Shown here: positions 1 to 8,614 of the stretch, in pieces
How positions within the stretch are numbered: the stretch's first letter is position 1
Layout: each line of letters begins with the position of its first letter
Origin: Flavobacteriaceae bacterium PS02293
Lineage (GTDB): Bacteria > Bacteroidota > Bacteroidia > Flavobacteriales > Weeksellaceae
Direction of reading: 5' to 3'
Length of the DNA stretch: 64,000 nucleotides
Assembly (NCBI GenBank): GCA_029960045.1
Contig: JASCOV010000011.1
Coordinates: 82,187-146,186 of the forward strand
The notes under the pieces: model-generated
What the model was told of the DNA's origin: nothing
Seen by the model: only the letters and a program-made list of their open reading frames with translations
Databases searched by the model: none
Translations under genes and position numbers: made by a program

Positions 1-1550
1 TCATTGGTCAATTTTCTTTGAAAAAATCCGTCTTTGAAATCTCTTTTAAGATGTTGAGGGAAAACGCCATAATAAGAATATAGCTTCAAATCATAAATAT
101 TAAGCGATGGAAAATGAACTTTGTCAATCAGATTTTTTGAAGCGTAGAAAGTTAAATTCCCTATTTTATGCTCTTTATTAATTTTAATGGAAATTTCTTT
201 TGGTTTATAAAGTTGAGACCAACTGAAATCTGACATTCTTTTCCCGATGTTGAACTTTTGAACAAATCCTGGAAACGTGAAAATCACTGAAATGAATGTG
301 GAGAGAAAAACAGCAATGAAAATGGTTTTCGATTCTGATAAATGTTTGAATATCAGAAATATTGCAATTAAATAAACATCAATAAAAAAACGATATTGCG
401 CTGAGAATGAAATTATTAAAATTGATTTTACAATTAATAAAATTAATAACAAATAATGAAACCGACTCTTTTTCTTAAATACAAAAACTGAAATAATGAG
501 TAAAGAAATAATAATTCCAATATTCATAACAGATTTGTAACCAATGAAAAACCAATAATATATTTTATCAAAGAAATCAAATTGCGAGACTTGTTGAAAC
601 GAATATTTCATATCATAAGACTTCAGTTTCCCAATTTGAGATGAATATGTTAGAATTTCCTGACTTGGTTTCCAAGGTAAATTCAAATCAAAAAAAGAAA
701 CCGGAAAAATCGGAAATCCGAAAAGCCAAAAATTTTTTATTAGTAATAATCCTCCAAAAATGAAAACCGGAATGATAAATTTTAAATTAAATTTCTTTTG
801 ATTGAAGTCATTTAATATCACTAAAAGCGGCAACCAAAATACAATCGGTTTGATACAAACTGCAAATAATGACAGATACAAAATGATTGTATTTTTTCTT
901 TTATTAATCAACTCATTAATTACAATTAAAGTGATAATTAATATTGGCAAATCCGGACTCGGCTGCTGAACAAACAGTAAAAATATCGGAATAAAAATCA
1001 ATAAAAAAGATTGTTTTCTCTCGTAAATATAAATTAAAAAGAGAACTAAAAAATACGAATTAATCTTAAAAAATGAATCCGCAAAATGTGAAAATCCGGC
1101 CTGATAAATATGCCAAAACGAAGTCTGCCCAAGCAAAAGATCAAGATTTGAAATACCTTTTACAAAACCAACTTCTTTCAAATAATAAATCGTAGGGACA
1201 TAATAGCCGTAATGGTCAAAAAGATATGGTGAGAATGAAGCTGCAAAAATGATAATTAACAGAAAAAAGTAAAACCAAAAATCAAATTTAAAATTGAAAT
1301 GTGATAATTTTTCGGTTTTCAAAAACAACCCAATTCCTGCGAGTCCGAATGTTATAAAAATAATTTCCAGGTAAGAATTCAACGGAAAGAAAAATGCTAA
1401 AATCGTTTCCAAAAGCGTAATCCCAATCATTCCTAAAAATGAAATCAAAACAAAACTTTGATTCTCAATTTTAAGCATATTTCTGATGATAATTCCGTTC
1501 CCGAAATTAACAAGTAACAATACCAAAACTGTGAATAAAACTGAAAGCAT
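1..1550 (-). CDS. polytopic membrane protein, LIC_10190-like (3' end off the window)
   Basis: A continuous minus-strand reading frame begins with ATG at 1550 (MLSVLFTVLVLLLVN) and is still open at base 1, so the C-terminus is missing. More than 500 residues are visible, dominated by about ten hydrophobic segments with short polar loops. The stretch around residues 95-135 (FDHYGYYVPTIYYLKE, then LGQTSFWHIYQAGF) resembles the LIC_10190 family of glycosyltransferase-like (GT-C type) membrane proteins; this is from memory and tentative. The start codon directly abuts the T-run of the preceding terminator, so its promoter is not obvious. Function unknown; a role in sugar or lipid transfer at the inner membrane is a guess. 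Confidence 0.6.
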   Translation of the reverse strand, partial: MLSVLFTVLVLLLVNFGNGIIIRNMLKIENQSFVLISFLGMIGITLLETILAFFFPLNSYLEIIFITFGLAGIGLFLKTEKLSHFNFKFDFWFYFFLLIIIFAASFSPYLFDHYGYYVPTIYYLKEVGFVKGISNLDLLLGQTSFWHIYQAGFSHFADSFFKINSYFLVLFLIYIYERKQSFLLIFIPIFLLFVQQPSPDLPILIITLIVINELINKRKNTIILYLSLFAVCIKPIVFWLPLLVILNDFNQKKFNLKFIIPVFIFGGLLLIKNFWLFGFPIFPVSFFDLNLPWKPSQEILTYSSQIGKLKSYDMKYSFQQVSQFDFFDKIYYWFFIGYKSVMNIGIIISLLIISVFVFKKKSRFHYLLLILLIVKSILIISFSAQYRFFIDVYLIAIFLIFKHLSESKTIFIAVFLSTFISVIFTFPGFVQKFNIGKRMSDFSWSQLYKPKEISIKINKEHKIGNLTFYASKNLIDKVHFPSLNIYDLKLYSYYGVFPQHLKRDFKDGFFQRKLTN

Positions 1551-1582
1551 AAAAAAAGATTGCTTAAAAATAAGCAATCTTT
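1551..1582 (-). terminator. intrinsic terminator after the glycine-zipper lipoprotein
   Basis: Perfect 12-bp arms (1555-1566 and 1571-1582) with a 4-nt loop, followed on the minus strand by a run of seven T. It ends the lipoprotein transcript just before the next start codon. Confidence 0.8.
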
Positions 1583-1612
1583 CCGTGTTTAATATATATG
1601 TGTGAAGAAAAT

Positions 1613-2167
1613 TTACTTCTGAACCCGACCTGTTTTTCGGTCATTGGCTCTACCAATTGTATAACCCGTCGCACCACCGGCAACTCCACCGATAACGGCT
1701 CCAAGACCTGGATTTTTCTTAGAAATAATAGCTCCGGCTGCAGCTCCACCAACGGTGCCGATTACAGTACCTTTCGCAGCACTGCTCCATCCTTTTTTCT
1801 GAGTTGCAGTAGTTCCGGATGAACTTGATGAACCAGAATTAGAAGCTGTTGATCCGGAAGATGATCTACCTCCTGAATTACCTGAAGACGTGCTACGTGA
1901 TGATGAAGATTTTCTATTAGCAGCTCTTTTATTGGCAGCTAATCGTTCTTCTTCTTTTTCCTCTGCTACTTTATTTAGACTATCTTTTTGTTTTTCAAAA
2001 GATATTTTTTCTTTTTCTATTGCTAATTTTTGTTTTTCAAGATCAATTTGCCTTGCTTGATAATCTAATTTTTGCTGTTCAAGAGATGCAGTTTGTATTT
2101 TTTCATCTTTATTACAAGATGACAATAGTAACATTGTCGCAAATCCTGTTAAAAATAACTTTTTCAT
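1613..2167 (-). CDS. lipoprotein with coiled coil and glycine-zipper domain
   Basis: 184 residues. The N-terminus has a signal peptide with lipobox LLSSC (Cys about 18). Residues 30-80 are rich in Lys, Glu and Gln with a coiled-coil look. Residues 85-120 are a Ser/Gly low-complexity linker. The C-terminal part (about 125-175) carries small-residue GxxxG repeats (GTVIGTVGGAAAGAI, then GGVAGGATGYTIG) typical of YMGG-like glycine-zipper outer-membrane lipoproteins. Such domains insert in or contact membranes; the exact role here is unknown. It is transcribed alone and has its own terminator. Confidence 0.8.
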   Translation of the reverse strand: MKKLFLTGFATMLLLSSCNKDEKIQTASLEQQKLDYQARQIDLEKQKLAIEKEKISFEKQKDSLNKVAEEKEEERLAANKRAANRKSSSSRSTSSGNSGGRSSSGSTASNSGSSSSSGTTATQKKGWSSAAKGTVIGTVGGAAAGAIISKKNPGLGAVIGGVAGGATGYTIGRANDRKTGRVQK

Positions 2168-2362
2168 AATCGTTTATTTTTTCACAAAAGTGACTTATTG
2201 AATTACTCTTTTCAATTATGAGTCCAAAAATAAAAATTCACATGTTAAAATTTGTTAATCAATTAATCTTAAGCTTTTCAAATATTATAAATTATATGTT
2301 TAATTTTGAATTGAATACTTTTGCCGTTACTTGAATATTTTTAAAAACTCACAGGAAACGCT

Positions 2363-3292
2363 ATGAACTACCTAACTTCTCTTATTACACAAAAAAGACA
2401 GTTAGCAAAAGATGAAATCGAATATGAAAAGAGCATATTATTCGATGTATATACACTTGCATTGGTTTTTCTATTATTGTGCAATGTCTTTCTAAATACT
2501 TTTTTAAAGGAATATATCAATATCGGTATTTTTTCCTTCGCTGCATTACTTATGCTGTGTACTCTTATGTTACCGGACAAAATAAGATTTAACAGAAATC
2601 TTCTGATGCTTTTGTTTTTTTTTCTGGGAATGTTCATCTTCTATTTTGATACACTTTCCGGAGAAGGCTGTATGAACTATTTATCTTACGTTTCTCTTAC
2701 AATTGCAGTTGCTTTCTTTTTTGATCATATCAGAGATAAATGGATTATTGTGTTTTTAATCGCCTCATATCTTATTTGGTTTCTAATCAATGCCGGGACG
2801 GGTTATTATTTTCACACATTGTTTAATCAAAATTTATCGGAAGATCAGGAGTGGTACGTCAGAAGTTACAAAATCATAGAAATCACATTTTGTACTTTCC
2901 TAGGAATGTATTTTATCTACAGAAAAGAAAAGATGCTCATCAAGTATTATGTGGAAAAGGAAAAATTGAATGCCATCATTCAGAAAACGGACAAGATTAG
3001 TTTTTCAGGCGAATTGTATGAACTGGCAATGAACAAGAATTCTCTTTTCATCACTTATTTCAAATCTCAGTTTCCTGATTTTTTTGATAATCTTTTAAAA
3101 GTTTCTCCTAATCTTATTTCTTCTGAATTGGAGATTTGCGCATTATTAAAATTGAATCTTACCACCAAAGAAATGGCAATCGCCACCAATTCTACTGTTC
3201 GAGCCATCGAAAATAAGAAGTACAGAATCCGAAGAAAGCTGGATATTGCTTCGGAAACGGACATCAATCTTCACATTATCAACAATTTTTAA
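2363..3292 (+). CDS. membrane-anchored helix-turn-helix regulator
   Basis: 309 residues. The N-terminal half has about six hydrophobic helices (residues 28-190). A short coiled linker follows (about 200-225), then a C-terminal LuxR/sigma-region-4-like helix-turn-helix, residues about 255-300, with LEICALLKLNLTTKEMA and a recognition helix near STVRAIENKKYRIRRKL. This layout is common in Flavobacteriia, where a membrane sensor is fused directly to a DNA-binding domain. A possible -7 box, TACTTTTG, sits at 2316-2323 without a convincing -33 partner. Signal and targets cannot be read from the sequence. Confidence 0.8.
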   Translation: MNYLTSLITQKRQLAKDEIEYEKSILFDVYTLALVFLLLCNVFLNTFLKEYINIGIFSFAALLMLCTLMLPDKIRFNRNLLMLLFFFLGMFIFYFDTLSGEGCMNYLSYVSLTIAVAFFFDHIRDKWIIVFLIASYLIWFLINAGTGYYFHTLFNQNLSEDQEWYVRSYKIIEITFCTFLGMYFIYRKEKMLIKYYVEKEKLNAIIQKTDKISFSGELYELAMNKNSLFITYFKSQFPDFFDNLLKVSPNLISSELEICALLKLNLTTKEMAIATNSTVRAIENKKYRIRRKLDIASETDINLHIINNF

Positions 3293-3320
3293 AATTCATT
3301 TTACAAATAAAGCATTATGA

Positions 3321-3358
3321 TTTTCAGAAACTTAACCTTAAAATTAAGTTTCTGAAAA
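3321..3358 (+). terminator. perfect 15-bp hairpin after the membrane HTH regulator
   Basis: Arms 3321-3335 and 3344-3358 are exact complements around an 8-nt loop. There is no long T-run after the stem, so it may be a 3' stabilising hairpin rather than a strong terminator. Confidence 0.55.
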
Positions 3359-3513
3359 ACTGTGAGTATATGTGAGTAAACGAAAAAGATTCAAATATTT
3401 TTTGTTGTTTTAAAAAATGTATAATATTGCACCATAATTAAAAGCACAAACACATTTCAAAGACACAATTGATGATTTAATTTTTCAAAAAAAAACAAAA
3501 AACACAAATGAAA

Positions 3514-3546
3514 AAAACCGGAATAACAATTCCGGTTTTCTTTTTA
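3514..3546. terminator. bidirectional intrinsic terminator 3' of purA
   Basis: 11-bp perfect arms (3514-3524, 3529-3539) flanked by A-rich and T-rich sequence on both sides, so it can stop purA transcription (minus) and anything coming from the left (plus). Confidence 0.8.
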
Positions 3547-3563
3547 TTTTTAATTGATGTAGC

Positions 3564-4850
3564 CTAGAAAAGCTCTTTTCTAATGATGTTCTGAGAACGT
3601 TCCGGACCTACTGAAACCAAATAAACATTGATTCCTAAATGCTCCTCGATAAACTCGATATACTTTTTCGCATTTACAGGAAGCTCTTCATAAGTTCTTG
3701 CATTGGTAATATCTTCGTCCCAACCTTCCAATTCTACATATTGTGGTTCGTAATCGTACAGTTTCGTAGTAGAAGAAGTGAAATAATCAATGATTTTTCC
3801 GTCTTCTGTTTTATATTTTGTAGCAATTTTTAAAGGAGAGATTCCAGACAATACATCTAATTTGGTAATGACCAAATTATTGATACCATTAATCATTGTA
3901 GCGTGTTTCAAAGAAACCAAATCTAACCAGCCTGTTCTTCTTGGTCTTCCTGTAGTAGCACCAAATTCAAATCCAATCTGACGGATTTTTTCGCCCAGTT
4001 CATTATCTAATTCTGTAGGGAAAGGTCCTTCCCCAACTCTTGTAGTGTAAGCTTTTGCTACACCAATCAGATTTTGAAGACTTGTTGGCGGAACTCCCGC
4101 TCCAGAACAAACACCACCAGTTGTTGGCGATGAAGAGGTAACGTACGGATATGTTCCAAAATCTATATCCAGCATTGCTGCCTGCGCACCTTCGAATAAA
4201 ATATTTTTTCCGTCGTGAACAGCTTGATTCAGTTCCAATTCGGTATCTACAATTCTGTCTTTTAATTGTTCTCCTAAAGCTAAGAATTCATTGTAAATTT
4301 CATCAAATTCCAAAGTTGGTTTTTCAAAATACTTTTCGAATAGGGAATTTTTTATTTTCAGATTTTTTCTAATTTTCTCAGATAAAACTTCCGGATTCAG
4401 AAGATCTATCATTCGGATTCCTACTCTTGCAATTTTATCTTCATAGCAAGGTCCAATTCCTTTTTTGGTAGTACCAATGTGAGTTCCTTCCTGCTCCTCT
4501 TCTCTATAAGTATCCAGTAAAATGTGATAAGGCATAATCACGTGTGCTCTTCTGCTGATAAAAACGTGATCAGTTTTCAAACCTTTGGCTTCGATTTGTC
4601 CTATTTCCTTTAAAAAAGCTTTTGGATTTACGACTACACCATTTGCAATGATACATTTGCCTTTGCACTGGAGAACACCGGAAGGTAAAAGATGCAATAC
4701 AAACTTCTCATCGCCTACATAAACCGTGTGACCTGCATTGTCTCCACCTTGGAAACGAACTACATAATCCGATTTTGCAGATAAGACATCCGTGATCTTT
4801 CCTTTTCCTTCGTCCCCATATTGAAGACCTACAACTACGTAAGTTGACAT
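3564..4850 (-). CDS. purA: adenylosuccinate synthase
   Basis: 428 residues, normal family length. The enzyme joins IMP and aspartate using GTP to give adenylosuccinate, the first committed step of AMP synthesis in the cytoplasm. The N-terminal nucleotide loop QYGDEGKGKITD is at residues 8-19, with NAGHT shortly after; TTRVGEGPFPTEL and GATTGRPRRTGWLD are the usual GTP/IMP loops. The longer open frame has an ATG upstream at 4961, but MSTYVVVGLQYGDEG at 4850 matches the normal PurA start and lies 20-25 nt after a consensus promoter, so 4850 is chosen. The gene is divergent from asnB. Confidence 0.97.
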   Translation of the reverse strand: MSTYVVVGLQYGDEGKGKITDVLSAKSDYVVRFQGGDNAGHTVYVGDEKFVLHLLPSGVLQCKGKCIIANGVVVNPKAFLKEIGQIEAKGLKTDHVFISRRAHVIMPYHILLDTYREEEQEGTHIGTTKKGIGPCYEDKIARVGIRMIDLLNPEVLSEKIRKNLKIKNSLFEKYFEKPTLEFDEIYNEFLALGEQLKDRIVDTELELNQAVHDGKNILFEGAQAAMLDIDFGTYPYVTSSSPTTGGVCSGAGVPPTSLQNLIGVAKAYTTRVGEGPFPTELDNELGEKIRQIGFEFGATTGRPRRTGWLDLVSLKHATMINGINNLVITKLDVLSGISPLKIATKYKTEDGKIIDYFTSSTTKLYDYEPQYVELEGWDEDITNARTYEELPVNAKKYIEFIEEHLGINVYLVSVGPERSQNIIRKELF

Positions 4851-4876
4851 ATTTTTTACTTTTTTTAGATTATTGA

Positions 4877-4907
4877 CAAAGTTAAATCTTAAATATTGGC
4901 TGGCAAA
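4877..4907 (-). promoter_or_regulatory. purA promoter, TTTG-N19-TAACTTTG
   Basis: On the minus strand TTTG (4907-4904) is followed after exactly 19 nt by TAACTTTG (4884-4877), matching the Bacteroidota -33/-7 consensus. It predicts a leader of only about 20 nt before the chosen purA ATG. Confidence 0.75.
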
Positions 4908-4918
4908 ATCGATTGCAC

Positions 4919-4950
4919 AAAAAACCCTCTTACTAATGAAAATAAGAGGG
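4919..4950 (-). terminator. orphan intrinsic terminator upstream of the purA promoter
   Basis: Stem CCCTCTTA/TAAGAGGG (4925-4932 and 4943-4950), 10-nt loop, then T6 on the minus strand. It lies upstream of the purA promoter, and no minus-strand gene exists between it and asnB, so it ends a transcript with no recognised gene. The rest of the 525-bp purA-asnB spacer is AT-rich with no open frame I would support. Confidence 0.65.
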
Positions 4951-5322
4951 CAAAAACACAAATGATGAAAAAAATTATAAATGCATTTCGAAGTAATTGC
5001 TTACCTCACATTTACAATACAATTTTCATTGCAATAATCGTACATTTTATATAAACCATCCTAATAAAAAGTAAACTTTATTAAAAATGACTGTTTTTTT
5101 TCATAAAAAATTAAAATTAATTTTAAAATTTAAACCAATTGCATTAATTCGCAATTTTTAATACACCTATTGAGAGCAAAAAAATGCTTCCGAGTTTATT
5201 TATATAAAAAATCAAGAATAATCATCTCATTTCTCCGAAAATAAGAAAATAATCAACCAATTAAAATTTATTTAATTATATTTTTTAATTTAAAAGTAAA
5301 AATAATTTCATTTTAAAATTAT

Positions 5323-5336
5323 CAAACCTACTTTTG
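5323..5336. promoter_or_regulatory. back-to-back -7 elements, asnB and minus strand
   Basis: CAAACCTACTTTTG holds TACTTTTG for the plus strand (5329-5336, with TTTC 19 nt upstream at 5306-5309) and TAGGTTTG for the minus strand (5330-5323, TTTG 21 nt away at 5355-5352). The plus element fits an asnB leader of about 35 nt. Confidence 0.5.
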
Positions 5337-5375
5337 CAACATAATTTTAATCAAAATCAAAAAACAAATAAAATA

Positions 5376-7037
5376 ATGTGTGGAATTGTATGTGTGTTTG
5401 ACACCAAACAAAAGAATGAAGCGATAAGACCTCAAATCCTGGAAATGTCTAAAAAAATAAGGCACAGAGGTCCGGACTGGTCAGGAATATACCAACACGA
5501 CAATGTGATTTTCTCTCACGAGAGATTGGCAATTGTAGATCCTACATCCGGAAAACAACCTTTATTCACAAAAGATAATAAAGTAGCATTAGCCGTAAAC
5601 GGAGAAATATACAACCATCAGGAATTAAGATTAGAATTTCCGGATTATGAATTTTTGACTCAATCTGACTGTGAAGTTATTTTAGCATTGTACAGAAGAG
5701 ACGGAAAAAATTTCTTAGAAAAACTAAACGGAATTTTCGCTTTTGCCTTATATGATGAAGAAAATGACGCTTACCTCATCGGTAGAGATCATATGGGAAT
5801 TGTGCCTTTATATATGGGCTGGGACAAAAACGGAAGTTTCTATGTGGCTTCTGAACTAAAATCCCTGGAAGGCGTTTGCAACAAAATTGAAGAATTCTTG
5901 CCAGGACATTTTCTTTACAGCAAAGACGGACAGGAATTACAACAATGGTACAAAAGAGAATGGACAGAATTCGACAATGTAAAAGATAATGAAACTGACA
6001 TCGCTGCTATCAGAAAAGGATTGGAAGAAGCGGTTCACAGACAATTGATGAGTGATGTGCCTTACGGTGTTTTACTTTCCGGCGGTTTGGATTCTTCTAT
6101 CATCGCAGCTGTGACGGCAAAATATGCAAGACAAAGAATCGAAAGTGGCGATACACAAGAAGCCTGGTATCCAAGACTTCACAGTTTTGCGGTTGGATTG
6201 GAAGGTTCTCCGGATTTGGCAGCAGCCAGAAAAGCGGCAGATCATATTGGATCTGTTCACCACGAAATTAAATATACTGTTCAGGAAGGACTTGATGCTA
6301 TCAAAGATGTAATCTATCATTTGGAAACTTATGATGTAACAACAATCAGAGCATCCACTCCGATGTATCTTTTGGCAAGAGTGATCAAATCGATGGGAAT
6401 CAAAATGGTACTTTCAGGCGAAGGTTCTGACGAATTGTTCGGAGGTTATCTATATTTCCACAAAGCGCCGTCTGCACAGGCTTTCCACGAAGAAACTGTG
6501 AGAAAACTTGGAAAACTTCACCTTTACGACTGTCTTAGAGCCAACAAATCCTTGATGGCTTGGGGAATAGAAGGCAGGGTTCCTTTCCTTGACAAAGAAT
6601 TTATGGACATCGCAATGACCATCAATCCGAAAGATAAAATGATCACGCCGGACAGAATGGAGAAATGGGTTCTTAGAAAAGCCTTCGAAGACTTGTTACC
6701 GGAAAGCATTGCGTGGAGACAGAAAGAACAGTTCAGCGATGGTGTTGGCTACTCCTGGATCGATACTTTGAAACAAGTAGCAGAAGATGAAGTAACGGAC
6801 GAAATGATGGCAAATGCGAAATTCAGATTCCCAATCAATGTGCCGATGAGCAAAGAAGAATACAGATACAGAACCATCTTCGAAAGCCATTTTCCAAGTG
6901 ATTCTGCAGCAAGTTGCGTACCTTCTGTTCCATCTGTAGCTTGTTCTACGCCCGTTGCATTGGAATGGGACGAAGCTTTCAAAAAGATGAATGACCCGAG
7001 CGGAAGAGCGGTAAAAGTACACGAAACAGCTTATTAG
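5376..7037 (+). CDS. asnB: asparagine synthase (glutamine-hydrolysing), class B
   Basis: 553 residues. It makes asparagine from aspartate, glutamine and ATP. The start is ATG at 5376 because processing must expose Cys2 (MCGIVCVFD), the glutaminase nucleophile; the in-frame ATG at 5334 would put 14 residues in front of it. The N-terminal Ntn domain runs to about residue 190 (RHRGPDWSG, VNGEIYNH). The synthetase domain has the pyrophosphate loop LLSGGLDSS near residue 233 and GEGSDELFGGY near residue 350. Monocistronic, with a strong terminator directly behind. Confidence 0.96.
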   Translation: MCGIVCVFDTKQKNEAIRPQILEMSKKIRHRGPDWSGIYQHDNVIFSHERLAIVDPTSGKQPLFTKDNKVALAVNGEIYNHQELRLEFPDYEFLTQSDCEVILALYRRDGKNFLEKLNGIFAFALYDEENDAYLIGRDHMGIVPLYMGWDKNGSFYVASELKSLEGVCNKIEEFLPGHFLYSKDGQELQQWYKREWTEFDNVKDNETDIAAIRKGLEEAVHRQLMSDVPYGVLLSGGLDSSIIAAVTAKYARQRIESGDTQEAWYPRLHSFAVGLEGSPDLAAARKAADHIGSVHHEIKYTVQEGLDAIKDVIYHLETYDVTTIRASTPMYLLARVIKSMGIKMVLSGEGSDELFGGYLYFHKAPSAQAFHEETVRKLGKLHLYDCLRANKSLMAWGIEGRVPFLDKEFMDIAMTINPKDKMITPDRMEKWVLRKAFEDLLPESIAWRQKEQFSDGVGYSWIDTLKQVAEDEVTDEMMANAKFRFPINVPMSKEEYRYRTIFESHFPSDSAASCVPSVPSVACSTPVALEWDEAFKKMNDPSGRAVKVHETAY

Positions 7038-7062
7038 AAATTTATTAAAACTAACTATACTA

Positions 7063-7101
7063 ACAACGAAAAACCACAAGTCTAGGCTTGTGGTTTTTTA
7101 T
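7063..7101. repeat. 39-bp direct repeat copy 1, containing the asnB terminator
   Basis: Identical over 39 bp to 10523-10561. It contains the hairpin AAAAACCACAAG/CTTGTGGTTTTT around a 6-nt loop and works as the asnB terminator; A-runs on the left make it bidirectional. The two copies lie 3460 bp apart and bracket four genes. Confidence 0.9.
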
Positions 7102-7102
7102 C

Positions 7103-7972
7103 TTAATCCGAGATAATCATCTCAAAACTTATTTTAAGAGGTTTACCTATAGCATTAGGTCTTGTCCAACCTCTTGATGTTAAATGATAATAATTAATTT
7201 CATTATCAGTGGTTTCATAAAGCAATGCTGGTTCTACTATTTCGTCTATTGTTTTCAGTTTTTCATCCATCTTATTACCATTGGCATATTTTGTAAAATC
7301 CACTTTGCGTAAGTTGGATGGAATATTGATCCAATCAAATCCAATATATAGTCCATCTTTAGGAAGTATTAATCTACTTTCTTCAATGTCAACTTCATAA
7401 ATTCTGTTTCCAGGTTTGCATTCTACAATGTACTCCATAGATCCATACAGCTCGCCAGGCTTTCCGTTATCATTGCGATAGAATTTTAGAATAATTGGTT
7501 TATTTTTTCCTCTAGTAGAAGAGGTTAAAAATTTTACACTTTTAATAAAAGCTACTTCCGGGTAGCTTTTATTAAAAGGGATATATTCTGCCCAGCTCAG
7601 ATATTTACTAGACGTATACACATATCTAGTTGATTTTTTATCTGTCCTTCCTATTGTGATTTGTTGATTGTTTTTAGGAACAGCCGCTATTTGTATATTA
7701 ATCTCCTTAGATTTCAACACATATTCTTTCTGATTCTCACTCGTGAAAAAATCTTCAAAACCTGTTGCACTTATCTTTGATATTTTTTCATCTTTTTTTA
7801 ATTTTAACCTTCCTTTCTTATCAGTGTTTTTATAATAGTCTTTACCTTCAAAATAAACTTTTGCATAAGGAATAGGCTTTATCATATTACTTTGTATTGA
7901 AACTTCAGAATCTTCCTGGGCATAAAGAATAAAAGAGGTACAAAGTGAAAGTAATAAAAATAGTTTCTTCAT
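7103..7972 (-). CDS. secreted hypothetical protein, carboxypeptidase-regulatory-like N-domain
   Basis: 289 residues from MKKLFLLLSLCTSF, a clear signal peptide cleaved near YAQ; the frame also allows an ATG four codons earlier. Residues about 35-80 (IPYAKVYFEG, then NTDKKGRLKLKKDEKIS and ISATGFEDF) look like the CarboxypepD_reg-like beta-sandwich common in Bacteroidota surface proteins. The C-terminal 150 residues look all-beta with no family I recognise and no T9SS tail. Last gene of a three-gene minus-strand operon; its stop lies 1 bp from repeat copy 1. Probably periplasmic or surface; function unknown. Confidence 0.7.
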   Translation of the reverse strand: MKKLFLLLSLCTSFILYAQEDSEVSIQSNMIKPIPYAKVYFEGKDYYKNTDKKGRLKLKKDEKISKISATGFEDFFTSENQKEYVLKSKEINIQIAAVPKNNQQITIGRTDKKSTRYVYTSSKYLSWAEYIPFNKSYPEVAFIKSVKFLTSSTRGKNKPIILKFYRNDNGKPGELYGSMEYIVECKPGNRIYEVDIEESRLILPKDGLYIGFDWINIPSNLRKVDFTKYANGNKMDEKLKTIDEIVEPALLYETTDNEINYYHLTSRGWTRPNAIGKPLKISFEMIISD

Positions 7973-8019
7973 ATTTTTTATCATAATACTTAAAGCCCCA
8001 TTGCTGAGGCTTTTATTAA

Positions 8020-8592
8020 TTATTGTTTTGTAAATATTAGATCTTTAGCCACTGGCAAATAAACAGTTCTATCCAGGCTGAGGGGACATTCTTTTATGTC
8101 TAGAAGCGAGTCGTCAGGGTAATAAGACCAGCTGATCTGGTTGTCTGTAGGTTTTTTTAGCTTTATGCTTCCGTTTCCTACGCCGCAGTTGGTCCCGGAA
8201 TAATTCAGCACGATAGCGTTATTATCATAAAGAGCAATCCCTATGCTTATGATTTTGTTCCTTTTAGGATCTATAAGGTTTATAGTATCCTGTAATATGG
8301 TTCCTGTTGATAATTTCTTTACAATGTATTTAATGTGAAGAACATCATGATAATATTTTTTATCATTAGATCCATAATCTATAAGCATTTTATCTTCTTT
8401 AGTAATGAACAATGTAATTTCATTTCCTTGGAAAGTCGCTTTATAAGTTCCTACATATTGAGGCAAAAGGTTATCCAGATCCTTAATGTAAGAATAATTG
8501 GGAACATCCTCAAAAAAAGTATTCAAAGGATAAATTTGTGCTTTGCATGTTATCAAACTAATGAATAAAGCGAATAACAATATTTTTTTCAT
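8020..8592 (-). CDS. DUF6705-like secreted protein
   Basis: 190 residues from MKKILLFALFISLITCKAQ at 8592; the longer frame to 8652 would overlap the upstream gene, and the signal peptide fixes the start. The pattern after the signal (QIYPLNTF, YIKDLDN, LPQYVGTYKATFQGNEITLFI) and the ending (LPVAKDLIFTKQ) match my memory of DUF6705 proteins of Chryseobacterium, small exported beta-rich proteins of unknown role. It lies between a large lipoprotein and another secreted protein. Such small partners are sometimes immunity-like, but nothing here proves that. Confidence 0.7.
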   Translation of the reverse strand: MKKILLFALFISLITCKAQIYPLNTFFEDVPNYSYIKDLDNLLPQYVGTYKATFQGNEITLFITKEDKMLIDYGSNDKKYYHDVLHIKYIVKKLSTGTILQDTINLIDPKRNKIISIGIALYDNNAIVLNYSGTNCGVGNGSIKLKKPTDNQISWSYYPDDSLLDIKECPLSLDRTVYLPVAKDLIFTKQ

Positions 8593-8614
8593 AATTGTTT
8601 TTGTTATGTTAAAA

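Noticed and set aside
4851..4961. 37-residue N-terminal extension of PurA
   Set aside because: It spans the promoter and does not match the family; the conserved start is MSTYVVVGL.
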